A DNA stretch of 64,000 nt from Aldrovandia affinis (taxonomy: Eukaryota; Chordata; Actinopteri; Notacanthiformes; Halosauridae): assembly GCA_029706075.1 (NCBI GenBank), contig JAINUG010000471.1, positions 110,001 through 174,000 on the forward strand, read 5' to 3'. The notes below the pieces were generated by a model that made no database searches, was not told the DNA's origin, and was given only the letters and a program-made list of their open reading frames with translations. Shown here piece by piece: positions 1-9,562 of this stretch. The translations under genes were made by a program, and so were the position numbers. How positions within the stretch are numbered: position 1 is the first letter of the stretch; each line of letters opens with the position of its first letter.

Positions 1-984
1 CCCTGGCCAGCAGTGGGCAACCTGCACTCCGGGCGAGCGCCGTTACCGGTTGCGCCACCCCTCCTGCTGCTCGCATTAGGATGCGTGTCCGTGCAGCATG
101 CACCACACGCAGCACACGCACAAGGTCAACATGCGACAGTCAACATGCGACAAGCCCTCTCCCGCTCCATCATCAGTATGCACAGATGCTAACCGAGACG
201 CTTTTACTCAATATCCTGTCATTTTCGAGCGCTCATCTTGAGCCCCGCGCGTCTCTAACGCCCTGCGAAGGCCAGATAAATCTCCGCCTTACGTGTCACT
301 CACCCAGAAACGGTCTGTCGAGCCACAGCTCTCTCACTCCACAGCGTTAACAACGCAGGGGAACCGGGAAGTGAAACTTCAATCCCTGCCCGTGATGAAG
401 CTCATTGAAATCCCTTAAGCTCACACTAAGGGCCGAACGCAGTCAAATACGTACAGCCAGGATGGTGATTCAGATGAGATAGCTGACACAAAAGAATATA
501 TTTTAAAAATATATATCAGTAATTCCATTTTTTAAAGGGTTCATTGGTTTCAGTCTCCCCACCCCCACCCAATATAAATTGAAAAAAATATTCAGTCACA
601 AATATTGCTGAACCTGTACAGCTATGTCTTTGATCTGATTGGAGCTGATGTTGACAGAGGTCCAGGCGTGTATTAGCTGTGGGCCAAGGCATACTCATCA
701 CAGTGATTACTGCGCTCAGCACCAAACTAATATCGGGGGACAAAGCAAGTGGGAAATAAACCGCAAGATTGCGCTGTTTGAAATGAATAAGGACGTTTTA
801 CTTTTTGAGTTTTGTGAGTAATAAGTAACGTGCGATGTGCAGTACCTCGCTGGGGGCGGGGGCCTGTGCAGTAACACTGAAACACGACGGATTCTTTATT
901 CGTTTTTGCGTTCTCCATCAGGGACAGGGCGTGTGTGACTCAGCCAGGGGTGCACAGAGGGAGAGGAGGGTGGTGAGTGATGAA
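1..984. other. Unassigned DNA, no gene seen
   Basis: No open frame here has the look of a conserved protein. The first 70 bases, read on the minus strand, resemble the start of a tRNA-derived SINE (TGGCGCAACCGGTAA as an A-box-like stretch), but the window edge cuts it. Bases 490-620 are AT-rich. Confidence 0.4.
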
Positions 985-1146
985 GTGGTTCTGTGTGGCT
1001 CAATGGGTAGAGCGTGGCGTTGGCAACGCTTAGGTTGTGGGTTCAATTCCCACTGGGGTCACATATACTGAAAAATGTATGCATTCACTACTGTAAGTCG
1101 CTTTGGATAAAAGCGTCTGCTAAATGGCATATATTATATTATATTA
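985..1146 (+). mobile_element. tRNA-headed SINE (SINE-H) with V-SINE-type tail
   Basis: The head is tRNA-like. It has an A box TGGCTCAATGG at 996-1006 and a B box GGTTCAATTCC at 1040-1050. The T arm at 1037-1053 folds perfectly (GTGGG stem, TTCAATT loop, CCCAC stem). The 3' part at 1093-1127 is the AGTCGCTTTGGATAAAAGCG..CTAAATGG tail known from fish V-SINEs (HE1 type), followed by an AT-rich end. The internal promoter boxes imply RNA polymerase III transcription at some time. This is a short family member: there is almost no body between head and tail. The same head is amplified in tandem at 10.9 and 59.8 kb. It is not a functional tRNA, because the acceptor stem does not pair. Confidence 0.85.
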
Positions 1147-1488
1147 AGACGGGCAGCGCTCTGAGGATGCATTACAGACTCACTCTGACCTTTAAGAGTG
1201 TGTCAGACACACGCAGTGGGACTTTAACCCTTTAACCCCGGACAGACGGAGAGGACAGGCGGACACAGTTGATGGATATATACAGTAGATAGCGACGCAC
1301 TTCACTGTCCACCCTAGGAGGGAGATGGGAAAAGCACAAGATGAAGAGGAGGGTATTTAGAATGGACAGCTCTTTCATAATCTCCAGTGGAGGGAAGAGA
1401 GGGGTGGAGGGGAGAGAGGGATGGAGGGGAGAGAGATTCTGCTCTGGAGGGATTACTGTGTGACTCAAAGATCAGCTCACTGAGCATT

Positions 1489-1583
1489 TCTCTCTTTCTC
1501 AATTTCTCTCTGCCTCTCTCTCTCTGTCTCTCTTTCTCTCTTTCTCTCTCTCTCCCTCTCTCTTCTTCTCTCTCCCTGTCTGC
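1489..1583 (+). repeat. Polypyrimidine CT-rich tract
   Basis: An imperfect CTCTCT tract ends in CTCCCTGTCTGCATTAG. It is both a simple repeat and the right composition for the pyrimidine tract of the splice acceptor of the exon-like segment that follows. Confidence 0.9.
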
Positions 1584-1588
1584 ATTAG

Positions 1589-1672
1589 ATGCCAGCCTCT
1601 ACCCGGGTCAACATGACCACAGACCAACAGAAGCCTTCCATGGGGCAGAAAGCCTCGCTCCAGGAGATTATG
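1589..1672 (+). CDS. Candidate internal exon, phase 1-1 (unidentified)
   Basis: A strong acceptor-like context (CT tract, TGCATTAG) lies just before 1589 and GTGATG follows 1672. In the frame that borrows one base from a preceding exon, 27 codons are open, with the peptide beginning ASLYPGQHDHRPTEAF. The segment is 84 bp, ends with one extra base and so is symmetric, as skippable cassette exons are. A second frame is also open from ATG 1589, so the frame is not decided by the sequence. The protein is not recognised. It could equally be chance DNA after a pyrimidine repeat. The donor GTGATG is weak. Confidence 0.25.
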
Positions 1673-1820
1673 GTGATGTTTGATTCATCTGGTTTTACTC
1701 TGAATCCTGTCGGCGTTTTCCTAAAGCAGCCCCCTGCGGTCTCATCTTTACAGGAAACGGTTTGGCGCTGTGCAGTTTCGAGGATGAGGCGATTCCTCCT
1801 GGAGGAACGACGACTCGGTC

Positions 1821-1911
1821 TGACCGCGTGTGGTCAAGGGCACTGACCGCGTGTAGTAAAGGGCACTGACCGCGTGTGGTCAAGGGCACTGACCGCGTGT
1901 AGTAAAGGCAC
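1821..1911 (+). repeat. 23-bp tandem repeat, 4 copies
   Basis: The unit TGACCGCGTG..AAGGGCAC occurs four times in alternating variants (GGTCAAGGG and AGTAAAGGG), so the array has a 46-bp higher-order unit. Confidence 0.9.
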
Positions 1912-2402
1912 TGACTGCTGCATCTGGTCCAAGCGTTCCCGGAGGATAAGTGAGTCTGCAGTAACGGCGTTCTGCAGTCTGCTGCCTGGTTCACGCCCGT
2001 AAAGCGAGGCGGTGAACAGCGAACAGTCTGCTGCGAGACTGGCGTGGGTGTGAAAGAGAGGCTAATTAGCGAGTGCCTCGTCCAGCTGGAACAGGCCGTG
2101 CCCGTTTCTGGTCCTGCAAAGTTGACTGTTAAAGGAAACTATGCAAATGGGGGCTGATTGCACCGGCGTTTGTGTACTTTCTCATTTCATGGTGGCGTAT
2201 GAAACCTTCTTTGCCTCGATCACGTTTGTAGGTGACATTGGTCCGACCTGGATGGTGGCCAGCCATGCAGGCGACCGCACCGGCTCTTTCTCCCCGGTCC
2301 GAGGGCTGCTTTCAGAGGGCGCTGGGTCATATCAAAACTGTTCTGTCCTGAGGAGAGGCGAAGCGGGAGAAGACACAAAGTCCCTCTGCCATTCTCTGAC
2401 CT
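1912..2402. other. Unassigned DNA, no gene seen
   Basis: Mixed-composition sequence without a recognisable repeat or exon. A frame open from 2141 continues through the 40-bp duplication and is probably chance. Confidence 0.35.
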
Positions 2403-2487
2403 GCAGACGGGAAGCACAGCTAATACACACCTGGATACACACGCAGATGGGAAGCACAGCTAATACACACCTGGATACACACGCAGA
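2403..2487 (+). repeat. 40-bp direct duplication
   Basis: Two adjacent copies of a 40-bp unit that contains GGGAAGCACAGCTAATACAC, with one base different. Confidence 0.9.
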
Positions 2488-2558
2488 CTTCCTAATATCC
2501 GTGCGGAATTTGCCTTTAATTAATTTCCACCTGTGGCCTCTTGTTCTGCTGACCCCAC
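2488..2558 (-). mobile_element. CR1-like LINE remnant, short
   Basis: The stretch CTTCCTAATATCCGTGCGG matches the segment at 56,988-57,030 almost base for base. There it belongs to the C-terminal end of a LINE ORF2 read on the minus strand. Only about 70 bp remain here. Confidence 0.6.
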
Positions 2559-2978
2559 TTGATTCAAATCCCCTCCCCTGCTCTCGGACTCATTAGTTAT
2601 TTTACTGACACTGCCCCAGGAATATCACTGCTACTTTCCGTTATACATGTGCTCTGCTCGGGATAATGACAATAACGTTTTTTAATTTAATTTAGTCTGT
2701 AATTGTTAAATAGTCACAGTTCCTGTTCTCTCTTCAGACAAAAGGATCTTTGCGCTGAAAGATCAAAGGCCTCCGTTCCTACACGGCGTCTTTGCACTGC
2801 AGGGGGTAATCGCACGTTGGGGTCCGAGTTTACAACTTCAGTGTTTACAGCTTCAGTGATTCTCCATCTCCATGTTTTGCTTTCAGTGACACCAACAGAA
2901 GTTAACGCCCGGACCCTCCCCCTTTACCTTGTTCACCTCCCCCTTTTATTTAGTTTTCTATAAATATGGCATTTAAAC

Positions 2979-3250
2979 TTTTTTTAGCCCTGAGACCGGC
3001 AGTGACAAAGGCAAAGTATCGTCTCCTCTGAGCCGGCACTCACCAAACCTGTCGATTGTACTCCAGAGCCACTCCTATATGCAGCTAACTTCCTGTCAGC
3101 TTCCCTCCTCCCTCCCTGGGGCGGACAGCCAATTGCCGCCCCCAGTGGCATTCCCGGCCAGAGCCGACTCCGGTGCGGCCGGTGGAATGGAACCCAGGTC
3201 ACGGTGGCCAGCGTTGAACCCTGTAACCGCTAGGCCACTTGGGAGGCCTA
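2979..3250 (-). mobile_element. SINE-C copy, complete head, 11-bp target duplication
   Basis: The minus-strand element has a tRNA(Glu)-like head at its upper end (rightmost bases) and an A-rich tail at 2979-2986. Flanking direct repeats GGCATTTAAAC at 2968-2978 and 3251-3261 are a target-site duplication, so this is a genuine retroposition event. The body contains the GGGCGGACAGCCAATTG segment shared by all SINE-C copies. Its CTCF-like core (read on the minus strand, CCACTGGGGGCGG) is one base short of consensus. Confidence 0.9.
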
Positions 3251-3410
3251 GGCATTTAAACCTTTGAGCGGGAGATCTGATCCTGTGAGATGTGGGTCTG
3301 TCTCCGCACAGCTGTGGGTGAACAGAGACGTCACACTGTTCAGAGTATTCCCTCCGATCCTGGAGAGGCTTTTGTTTTCCACTAGAGTTCCAGAGGACTT
3401 CAGTGAGGAT

Positions 3411-3460
3411 GAGGCGGGGCGGGGTGGGGCGGGGGGGGGCGGGGCAGGGCGGGGCAGGGC
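3411..3460 (+). repeat. G-rich tract, quadruplex-prone
   Basis: Ten or so runs of three to nine G with 1-2-base spacers (GGGGCGGGG motifs). Such spacing is the usual sequence pattern for G-quadruplex folding. It is followed at 3462-3472 by GGTGGCTCAGTGG, which looks like a lone SINE A box. Confidence 0.75.
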
Positions 3461-3472
3461 ACGGTGGCTCAG

Positions 3473-3877
3473 TGGAGCATGTCCGTCTGAGAGGAGCCTG
3501 GCCTCTCTCTAGCTCGCAGAGTTATCACTCACATTTAGCGCAGTGACGTACAGCCAGATTAATCTGCCGTCTGTGATTTCCATGGTAACTTTGGAGACTG
3601 GGCGTTCTGTATCCTTCACAAACGCGTTTGTTGGGCGAAGGTGAAAATGTTGCGATCATTTTTACTTTAGTTGTGGCACACTGAATATGCAAAATAAAAA
3701 AAGTGTTCTTAAACATGCAGCATTTTAGCAAATAGGACCCTATTTTCTTCCTATATTCTTTGAATGAAAGAAAAACTGGCTTTTCCTCATTGTGCTGGAT
3801 TATAAAGTCATGATTTAAACAGTGCCAACATGCTTTCTGTGACGGTTGAATCAAATATCCACAACCCCACCTCTTCC

Positions 3878-3910
<33 letters not shown>

Positions 3911-5186
3911 TTGACATGTGAATTGGTAATAGAAGGCTGTCAATTTACACACAAACACGTGCAATTTATACACTCACAATGTACACAAACGCATGCAACA
4001 AACATCGCACTTTACACACAGAGGAATGCTGTTGAAGTGTTAACTTGATTCTAAGAGAGTCCAATGAGTCCATGGCAGATAAATCATATTCATTTATATT
4101 CAAATGTGCTCTATCAGAGTACATTTAACACTGAACATTTAACACTGAACATTTGACTGATGCAGTCGGGAGTGACAGGGGAGGACTACCCTTCCTGTGT
4201 AAGAGATTGTGGATCGTGATCATCGTGGGTAAAGTGTGCTCTGGAATACGCATGCACTGCAGTCATGGAGAGGGTGGGGGCGGTGTTGGTCCTTCAGTGA
4301 TTGCAGAACTGGACTTCTGCAGATTCATAAAACAGGCTTGAGTGAAAGTGAAAGTGCAGATTTATATCGGGAAAACAAACTCTGGCATTCCCCCACAGAA
4401 CAAGATACCGTGAGCAAACGGGGCATGCATCCCAGCAGAGAGGGAGCTCGCTGTCATATCACTGCAGCCGCTAGAACAACGTGAAAAAAACCATCAGAAA
4501 GGTGATGGCGTTTCCACTAAACCGCACCTCAACTGAACATGGCAATTTTTCTGCTGAAACAGTATCAAATTAAAAGCTTATCTTAGCTATGCACACAATT
4601 AGCGTAAGCTATTTAACTAGCCATACATTACTTTAATCACCAATGCTATTATTATGAATAATATCACGCAAAGCAAAGCAAAGTGTTCTGAAGCAATGTG
4701 CAAGGTAAATGCAAAGTGATCATTTCTCACTGTATAGACATTGGCTGGACAGAGCAGCTGTCCCAAAGCTCATCCTGGCCCTGAAACGAGACCTCTGATC
4801 CGGTCACACAGGGAAGTGAGCCTCGCGCATCCAAACAACACAAATCAACAACAAAAATAATGCAACAGCAGACATACCAGGAAGCTTTTAAAATCCCATA
4901 TATAATGGCATTAGGAGGGATGCCTTATATAACGCTACGCTATTCAGAGCTGACATCATACCTGACACTCGGCCCTTATGTAATGACCAAAAAAATACAT
5001 CCAAATGACACCAGCAGTGCACGTGCGCATTGAAAGGCATTGTGAGGAAGATGAAGAAGCACACAGACTGCATCTCGCTCGCCCTTCGCCGAAATGAATT
5101 TCCGACGAAAATGCTTCAATATGATCAAACCGCGTCAGGCGCCACACGCACATCTCTAACGGCAGAGGAGTCCCCTCACGCACGTG
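3473..5186. other. Unassigned DNA with one CA tract
   Basis: Apart from the CA microsatellite at 3879-3910 nothing is recognised. There is a short duplication of AACACTGAACATTT at about 4128-4153. No frame resembles a known protein. Confidence 0.35.
3879..3910 (+). repeat. CA microsatellite
   Basis: About 15 CA dinucleotides with one ATA interruption near the end. Confidence 0.98.
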
Positions 5187-5250
5187 GGAGAGAGCGAGGG
5201 AGAGAGGGAGGGAGGGAGAGAGAGAGAGGGAGAGGAGAGAGAGAGAGGGA

Positions 5251-5296
<46 letters not shown>

Positions 5297-5311
5297 AGAG
5301 AGAGAGAGAGG

Positions 5312-5384
<73 letters not shown>

Positions 5385-5423
5385 AGAGAGAGAGGGAGAG
5401 AGAGAGAGACAGAGAGAGAGAGA
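5187..5423 (+). repeat. GA-rich homopurine tract
   Basis: About 235 bp of GA and GGGA units on the plus strand. Together with 5590-5909 it forms an inverted pair, since the second tract is the complementary pyrimidine sequence. Confidence 0.97.
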
Positions 5424-5589
5424 AGCCGTTTCCGGTGCATCTCGCGCTCTCAGACGCAGGAGCACGCGCTCGTTAACGCTTGTCGCTTGTCAGTGATCGG
5501 CGCTGACCGCTCGCTGCGTGAGTTTCTATTTTCTTGTTTTTGCGGTACACCCGGTACCGGAGGCGGCAGAGCGATGCGGGGGGTGTGCG
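5424..5589. promoter_or_regulatory. CpG-rich core between purine and pyrimidine tracts
   Basis: This 165-bp segment is rich in CpG (TCTCGCGCTCTCAGACGC, GATCGGCGCTGACCGCTCGC). It contains a donor-like GTGAGT at 5518. CpG density of this kind in a CpG-poor surrounding suggests an unmethylated region such as a small promoter or first exon. There is no TATA box and no identifiable start. Confidence 0.3.
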
Positions 5590-5790
5590 CTCTCTCCCCT
5601 CCCTCTCTCTCTCTCTCCCTCCCTCCCTCCCTCCCTCTCTCTCTCTCTCTCTCCCTCCCTCCCTCCCTCCCTCCCTCCCTCCCTCCCTCTCCTCTCTCTC
5701 CCTCCCTCCTCCTCTCCCCCTCTCCTCTCTCTCTCTCTCTCTCCCTCTCCCTCTCCTCTCCCTCTCCCCTCTCCTCTCCTCTCCTCTCTC

Positions 5791-5860
<70 letters not shown>

Positions 5861-5862
5861 CC

Positions 5863-5907
<45 letters not shown>

Positions 5908-5909
5908 GT
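5590..5909 (+). repeat. CT-rich homopyrimidine tract
   Basis: About 320 bp of CT, CCCT and CTCC units. It is complementary to the GA tract 170 bp upstream. Long frames through it encode only Ser/Leu/Pro or Arg/Glu repeats and are not genes. Confidence 0.97.
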
Positions 5910-6036
5910 CAGCACGACCACAACTGGGTCACTACAGATTCCTGCTCTGTGCGCGGGCAATCAGACAAATGAGGAGACTAGTGTCCATAAGCAGTTTTGA
6001 TGAGATGGGTACATCTGGACGGCAGATTAGACACCA

Positions 6037-6038
6037 TG

Positions 6039-6069
<31 letters not shown>
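6037..6069 (+). repeat. GA microsatellite
   Basis: About 15 GA units. Confidence 0.97.
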
Positions 6070-6074
<5 letters not shown>

Positions 6075-6160
6075 TTAAACTGTCACCTTGCAGTGTGTGG
6101 AGTGATGAATGGTGATATTTTTTAATCATAATGATTATATTTCACTGCTCTCACTGTGAA

Positions 6161-6250
6161 CTGAAAAATGTATGCATTCACTACTGTAAGTTGCTTTGGA
6201 TAAAAGCGTCTGCTAAATGGCATATATTATTATTAGTATTATTAATACAA
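6161..6250 (+). mobile_element. 5'-truncated SINE-H copy
   Basis: From CTGAAAAATGTATGCATTCA onward it matches the last 80 bases of the SINE at 985-1146, ending in an AT-rich ATTATTATTA run. The tRNA-like head is missing. Confidence 0.8.
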
Positions 6251-6299
6251 ATTAATCAGTGTGTAAAATAAACACAAACCGTTTTTAACCGTTTTCTTT

Positions 6300-6646
6300 A
6301 ACAAACAGTAAAAAAAAGGAAAGGAACTGGAGAGGAACGGTGTGCGCGTGGCGTTGGTGTCTCGCACCAGGGGAGACGGCGACAGTCTGCCGCGGCTGAG
6401 CGCGCGCTTCCCTCAAACAAACAAGCGCGCTAATCTGACAGCGGGAGAACATGGCGGATATCTACGCGCTCTGAGAGACCGTTTTCTGCACCATAAGATG
6501 GCACTGATTATGTCCTTCTGTGCGTGCGTGTGAAAGAGAAAGAAAGAGAGGGAGAGAGAGAGAAAGAGAGAGAGGTGGTAAAAGGGAGAGAGAGTGAGAG
6601 AGACGGAGGGAAAGAAGAGAGAGAGAGCGGAAGAGCTGGGCTCACA
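6300..6646. other. GC-rich stretch followed by GA-rich tract
   Basis: Bases 6330-6530 are CpG-rich (GCCGCGGCTGAGCGCGCGC). Bases 6535-6632 are a GA-rich simple repeat. An ATG in AACATGGCGGATATC at 6450 opens only seven codons. Confidence 0.5.
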
Positions 6647-6999
6647 GAGTGAGGCATTAACACTGTGACCTTTAGAGTGAGGCATTAACACTGTGACCTT
6701 TAGAGTGAGGCATTAACACTGTGACCTTTAGAGTGAGGCATTAACACTGTGACCTTTAGAGTGAGACATTAACACTGTGACCTTTAGAGTGAGGCATTAA
6801 CACTGTGACCTTTAGAGTGAGGCATTAACACTGTGACCTTTAGAGTGAGGCATTAACACTGTGACCTTTAGAGTGAGGCATTAACACTGTGACCTTTAGA
6901 GTGAGGCATTCACACTGTGACCTTTAGAGTGAGACATTAACACTGTGACCTTTAGAGTGAGGCATTAACACTGTGACCTTTAGAGTGAGGCATTATCAC
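6647..6999 (+). repeat. 28-bp minisatellite, about 12.6 copies
   Basis: The unit GAGTGAGGCATTAACACTGT plus GACCTTTA repeats head to tail with nearly no divergence (a few GAGGC/GAGAC and AAC/CAC changes). That implies recent expansion or active homogenisation. Confidence 0.97.
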
Positions 7000-7084
7000 T
7001 TTTCCCCGACGCACTCGTGAGTCTTACAAACCTGTCGGCCGGAGGAGCAGCCCTGCGATGAGGGAAATATGTACATATATATTT

Positions 7085-7323
7085 TTATTTTGTTTCTGAT
7101 TTTGACTTTGATTTTGGTTCTGTTGACTGTAACTCTGGTACGAGCCCAGAGCCACTCCTATATGCAGCAAACTCATATCGGCTTCCCTCCCCCCTCCCTG
7201 GGGCGGACAGCCAATTGCCGCCCCCTAGTGGCACTCCCAGCCAGAACCGACTCTGGCGCGGCTGGTGGAATCGGGCCAGTGGCCAGCGTCGACCATTGTA
7301 ACCGCTAGACCACCTGGGAGGCC
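7085..7323 (-). mobile_element. SINE-C copy with internal deletion
   Basis: The minus-strand head is at the right end (CTAGACCACCTGGGAGGCC on plus). The body carries GGGCGGACAGCCAATTGCCG and a perfect CTCF core match on the minus strand at 7218-7231 (CCACTAGGGGGCGG). Compared with the full copy at 45.6 kb, part of the 3' half is missing near 7130. Confidence 0.8.
7218..7231 (-). promoter_or_regulatory. CTCF core match inside SINE-C
   Basis: Minus strand CCACTAGGGGGCGG fits the CTCF core consensus CCASYAGRKGGCRS at all 14 positions. Binding is not shown by sequence alone. Confidence 0.45.
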
Positions 7324-7884
7324 CAAGAAGAATATTCTAGAGAAGATGAGAAAGAGGTCCACCTTAACAGAGCTCACCGATGAGCTACGTACTGTCGGAG
7401 GGTGAGGGTCTGCCTGAAGTCTGGAGCCATCGAGAGAACACCAGACGTAATGATGGACGTCTAAACCAGAAGGTGTTGGGGTTGAATCCCAGTTGAGATG
7501 GTTTCTACCTCTTAACTTCAGTCCCAAGGTATTTTACACTAATAAAATAATGCACTGCTACATACAAATAGTAAACAGATTATGCTGTCGACCAAGAACA
7601 CTTTTTCACCGCGGATGAGCAATTTAATAACTTTATTTGTTTGATAATAACATAAACGGCGTCAGTCATATTTCTACATCGTGGATTTTTATCGTTGCTC
7701 TTCCATAATGCTACTGGCTATAGCACTGCTTTTTTATGACTGCATGTTCTCTTCTCTGCCTCGGCCTCTGACTCAGGGGCACCTGCGAGAAATGTGAGCT
7801 GTGAGCTGTCCCCATCAACCCTCACCCCCACGCAAAGTCAGCCAGCCCAGCGTCACCTTGGACTGACCATGATACGGTCTTTTT
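7324..7884. other. Unassigned DNA, no gene seen
   Basis: Mixed sequence. The part 7540-7740 is AT-rich. Nothing matches the repeat families seen elsewhere in the window. Confidence 0.35.
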
Positions 7885-8072
7885 TTGACACACCCTGTGC
7901 CAGCCAAAAGAGGATGAGCTCCCTACCTTTTAGTCTGGTTCCTCCCAAGGTTTCTCCCTATCAAGGGAGTTTGTCTTTATCACTGTCGCCTTTTGTTGGT
8001 TTTCCTTATCACTGTCGGTTCCCTTCTGTTAAGCGTTTTCTGACAATGCATTTGTGAAAAGCGCTATACAGA
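7885..8072 (+). mobile_element. Dispersed family U copy (LINE-like 3' end)
   Basis: It shares CCTCCCAAGGTTTCTCCCTA and the end TTAAGCGTTTTCTGACAATG..GAAAAGCGCTATA with copies at 29.5, 51.4 and (inverted) 25.6 and 58.3 kb. Other copies end in TTTGA repeats, as the 3' ends of non-LTR elements do. This one runs directly into a minisatellite. The family is not named with certainty. Confidence 0.65.
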
Positions 8073-8365
8073 GACACACAGAGACTGTGAGACACACAAG
8101 GACGTAAGACACAGAGACATGATGAGACACACAGGAGCCTGAGATAGAGACATGAGACACACAGGGGGCTGAGATAGAGACATGATGAGGCACACAGTGG
8201 CCTGAGATAGAGGCATTAGACACACAGGGGCCTGAGATAGAGACATGAGACACACAGGGGCCTGAGATAGAGACATGAGACACACAGGGGCTGAGATAGA
8301 GACATGATGAGACACACAGGAGCCTGAGATAGAGGCATTAGACACACAGGGGCTGTGAGACACAG
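8073..8365 (+). repeat. About 30-bp minisatellite
   Basis: About nine units of the form GAGACACACAGGGGCCTGAG plus ATAGAGACAT. Lengths vary between 27 and 33 bp through ATGATGAG insertions. The array starts exactly where the family U copy ends (CTATACAGAGACACAC). Confidence 0.9.
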
Positions 8366-8430
8366 AGAGTGGGTGAGAAACCCACACAATGAGATAAAAC
8401 GAGACATAGTGGAACACAAAGAGACACAGG

Positions 8431-8748
8431 GACAATCACTGGCCATCTTCCGCAAGAGACTCAAAACCCACCTCTTCAGACTCCACTACCACTGAATTCT
8501 GTACATCTAGCCTATTGTCATTTAATACTTTTTGTATATGTATACTTGTTTACACCTCAAAAAAATTGAACTAACCTTTTCCTTCCCTGTGTTACAGGTA
8601 CGTTATGCAGCTGCCAACAACAATGTCTATCGCTGTATTACTGCACTGATCTCTTGCGCAAACTATGATTGTTCCTACCATGTATTAATGAACGTCTTGT
8701 AAGTCACTCCGGATAAGTGTGTGTGCTAAATGCTTAAAATGTAAAAAT
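8431..8748 (+). mobile_element. LINE-A 3' end
   Basis: It begins with the end of a LINE ORF2 (RKRLKTHLFRLHY-type peptide from CTTCCGCAAGAGACTCAAAA) and continues through a 3' UTR to AGTCACTCCGGATAAG..GCTAAATGCTTAAAATG. Four further plus- or minus-strand copies occur at 24.1, 24.8, 43.0 and 50.5 kb. The tail is the same as the V-SINE tail. Confidence 0.8.
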
Positions 8749-9403
8749 GGACAAGTCCACTCCCATCATGCCTTGGGCCTGCCCATGGGGCGTGGCCAGC
8801 AGGGAGGGGGAGGGCACGGGACAGGTGCCATCCTCAGGAATGGGTCAGACCCGACCCTCACACCCGCAGGTGAGCCCTGCAGGCAGGAGCAGACAGGTGA
8901 GAGACAGCAGGTACGTCTGGGCGTCAAACGTGGGTCTCTGCTATCAGTGACGATTGATAGGCGAGGTGCCATGCGCTGCCTAGCTGTTGGCAGGTTTAAC
9001 GGCGATGGAACAGATTGCAGGGAAGCTCTTATGTAAAAAATAAAACACTGCGTTGGTTTGCGTTTTCATCCCTCCCCGCCCTGGGAAGGATGTAGATTCT
9101 TGTGGAAGGATTTGCGTGTTATGTTAGCAACCCACCATGGGAAAAAGATTTTAAAAACTGCCACAAAAAAAAACTTTAGCACCCACACACCTCCTCCAGT
9201 CCAACGACTTTCTCATGCATTTAAAGAGATCATTACCCGTGGCCAGTGTGCTAAACAACACTTTTTTTTTTTTTGCTTGGATAAAAATGATTTAACCCCT
9301 TCCTGTCATCCCCCTAACAATATGGCACTAACGGCAGGAGAATTAGCATATTTCACAATTCAGAAATATTATGATGAACTGTTTTGGTAAACATTTGTTT
9401 CAG
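8749..9403. other. Unassigned DNA upstream of the exon candidate
   Basis: Bases 8868-8915 contain three donor-like sites in a row (CAG-GTGAGC, CAG-GTGAGA, CAG-GTACGT). No coding frame with a clear acceptor precedes them. Poly-T at 9260-9275. Confidence 0.3.
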
Positions 9404-9562
9404 ATCCACAAGCCCACAGCTACAGGACCAGCCACTACTCTGGTACCGGCAGGGCGGGGAAGGCGAGCCTCCTTCAGGACGGACTCTCCCGAACGCCAGC
9501 CATGACTCCGATACGTCCAGAGAAGCTTTCTGAGCAGGCGGCGAGCTCAGGCCATGTCTCAG
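9404..9562 (+). CDS. Candidate internal exon, phase 1-1 (unidentified)
   Basis: Bounded by ACATTTGTTTCAG and by CTCAG-GTATTC. With one base from a preceding exon, 52 codons are open across the whole 159 bp (the peptide starts PQAHSYRTSHYSGTGRAG) and one base is left at the end. The length is a multiple of three and the phase is the same as for the candidate at 1,589, so the two would splice in frame. Composition (Ser, Tyr, His, Gly, Arg) would suit a disordered intracellular region. I do not recognise the protein. The reverse strand is also open here, and a chance frame of this size is possible. Confidence 0.35.

Noticed and set aside
985..1060. tRNA gene at the SINE head (also 26.8, 42.3 and 45.6 kb)
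   Set aside because: A and B boxes exist, but the acceptor arms do not pair and each head continues into a SINE body and tail.
5184..6115. Several overlapping frames of 140-262 codons on both strands
   Set aside because: They are translations of GA and CT repeats (Arg/Glu and Ser/Leu/Pro runs).
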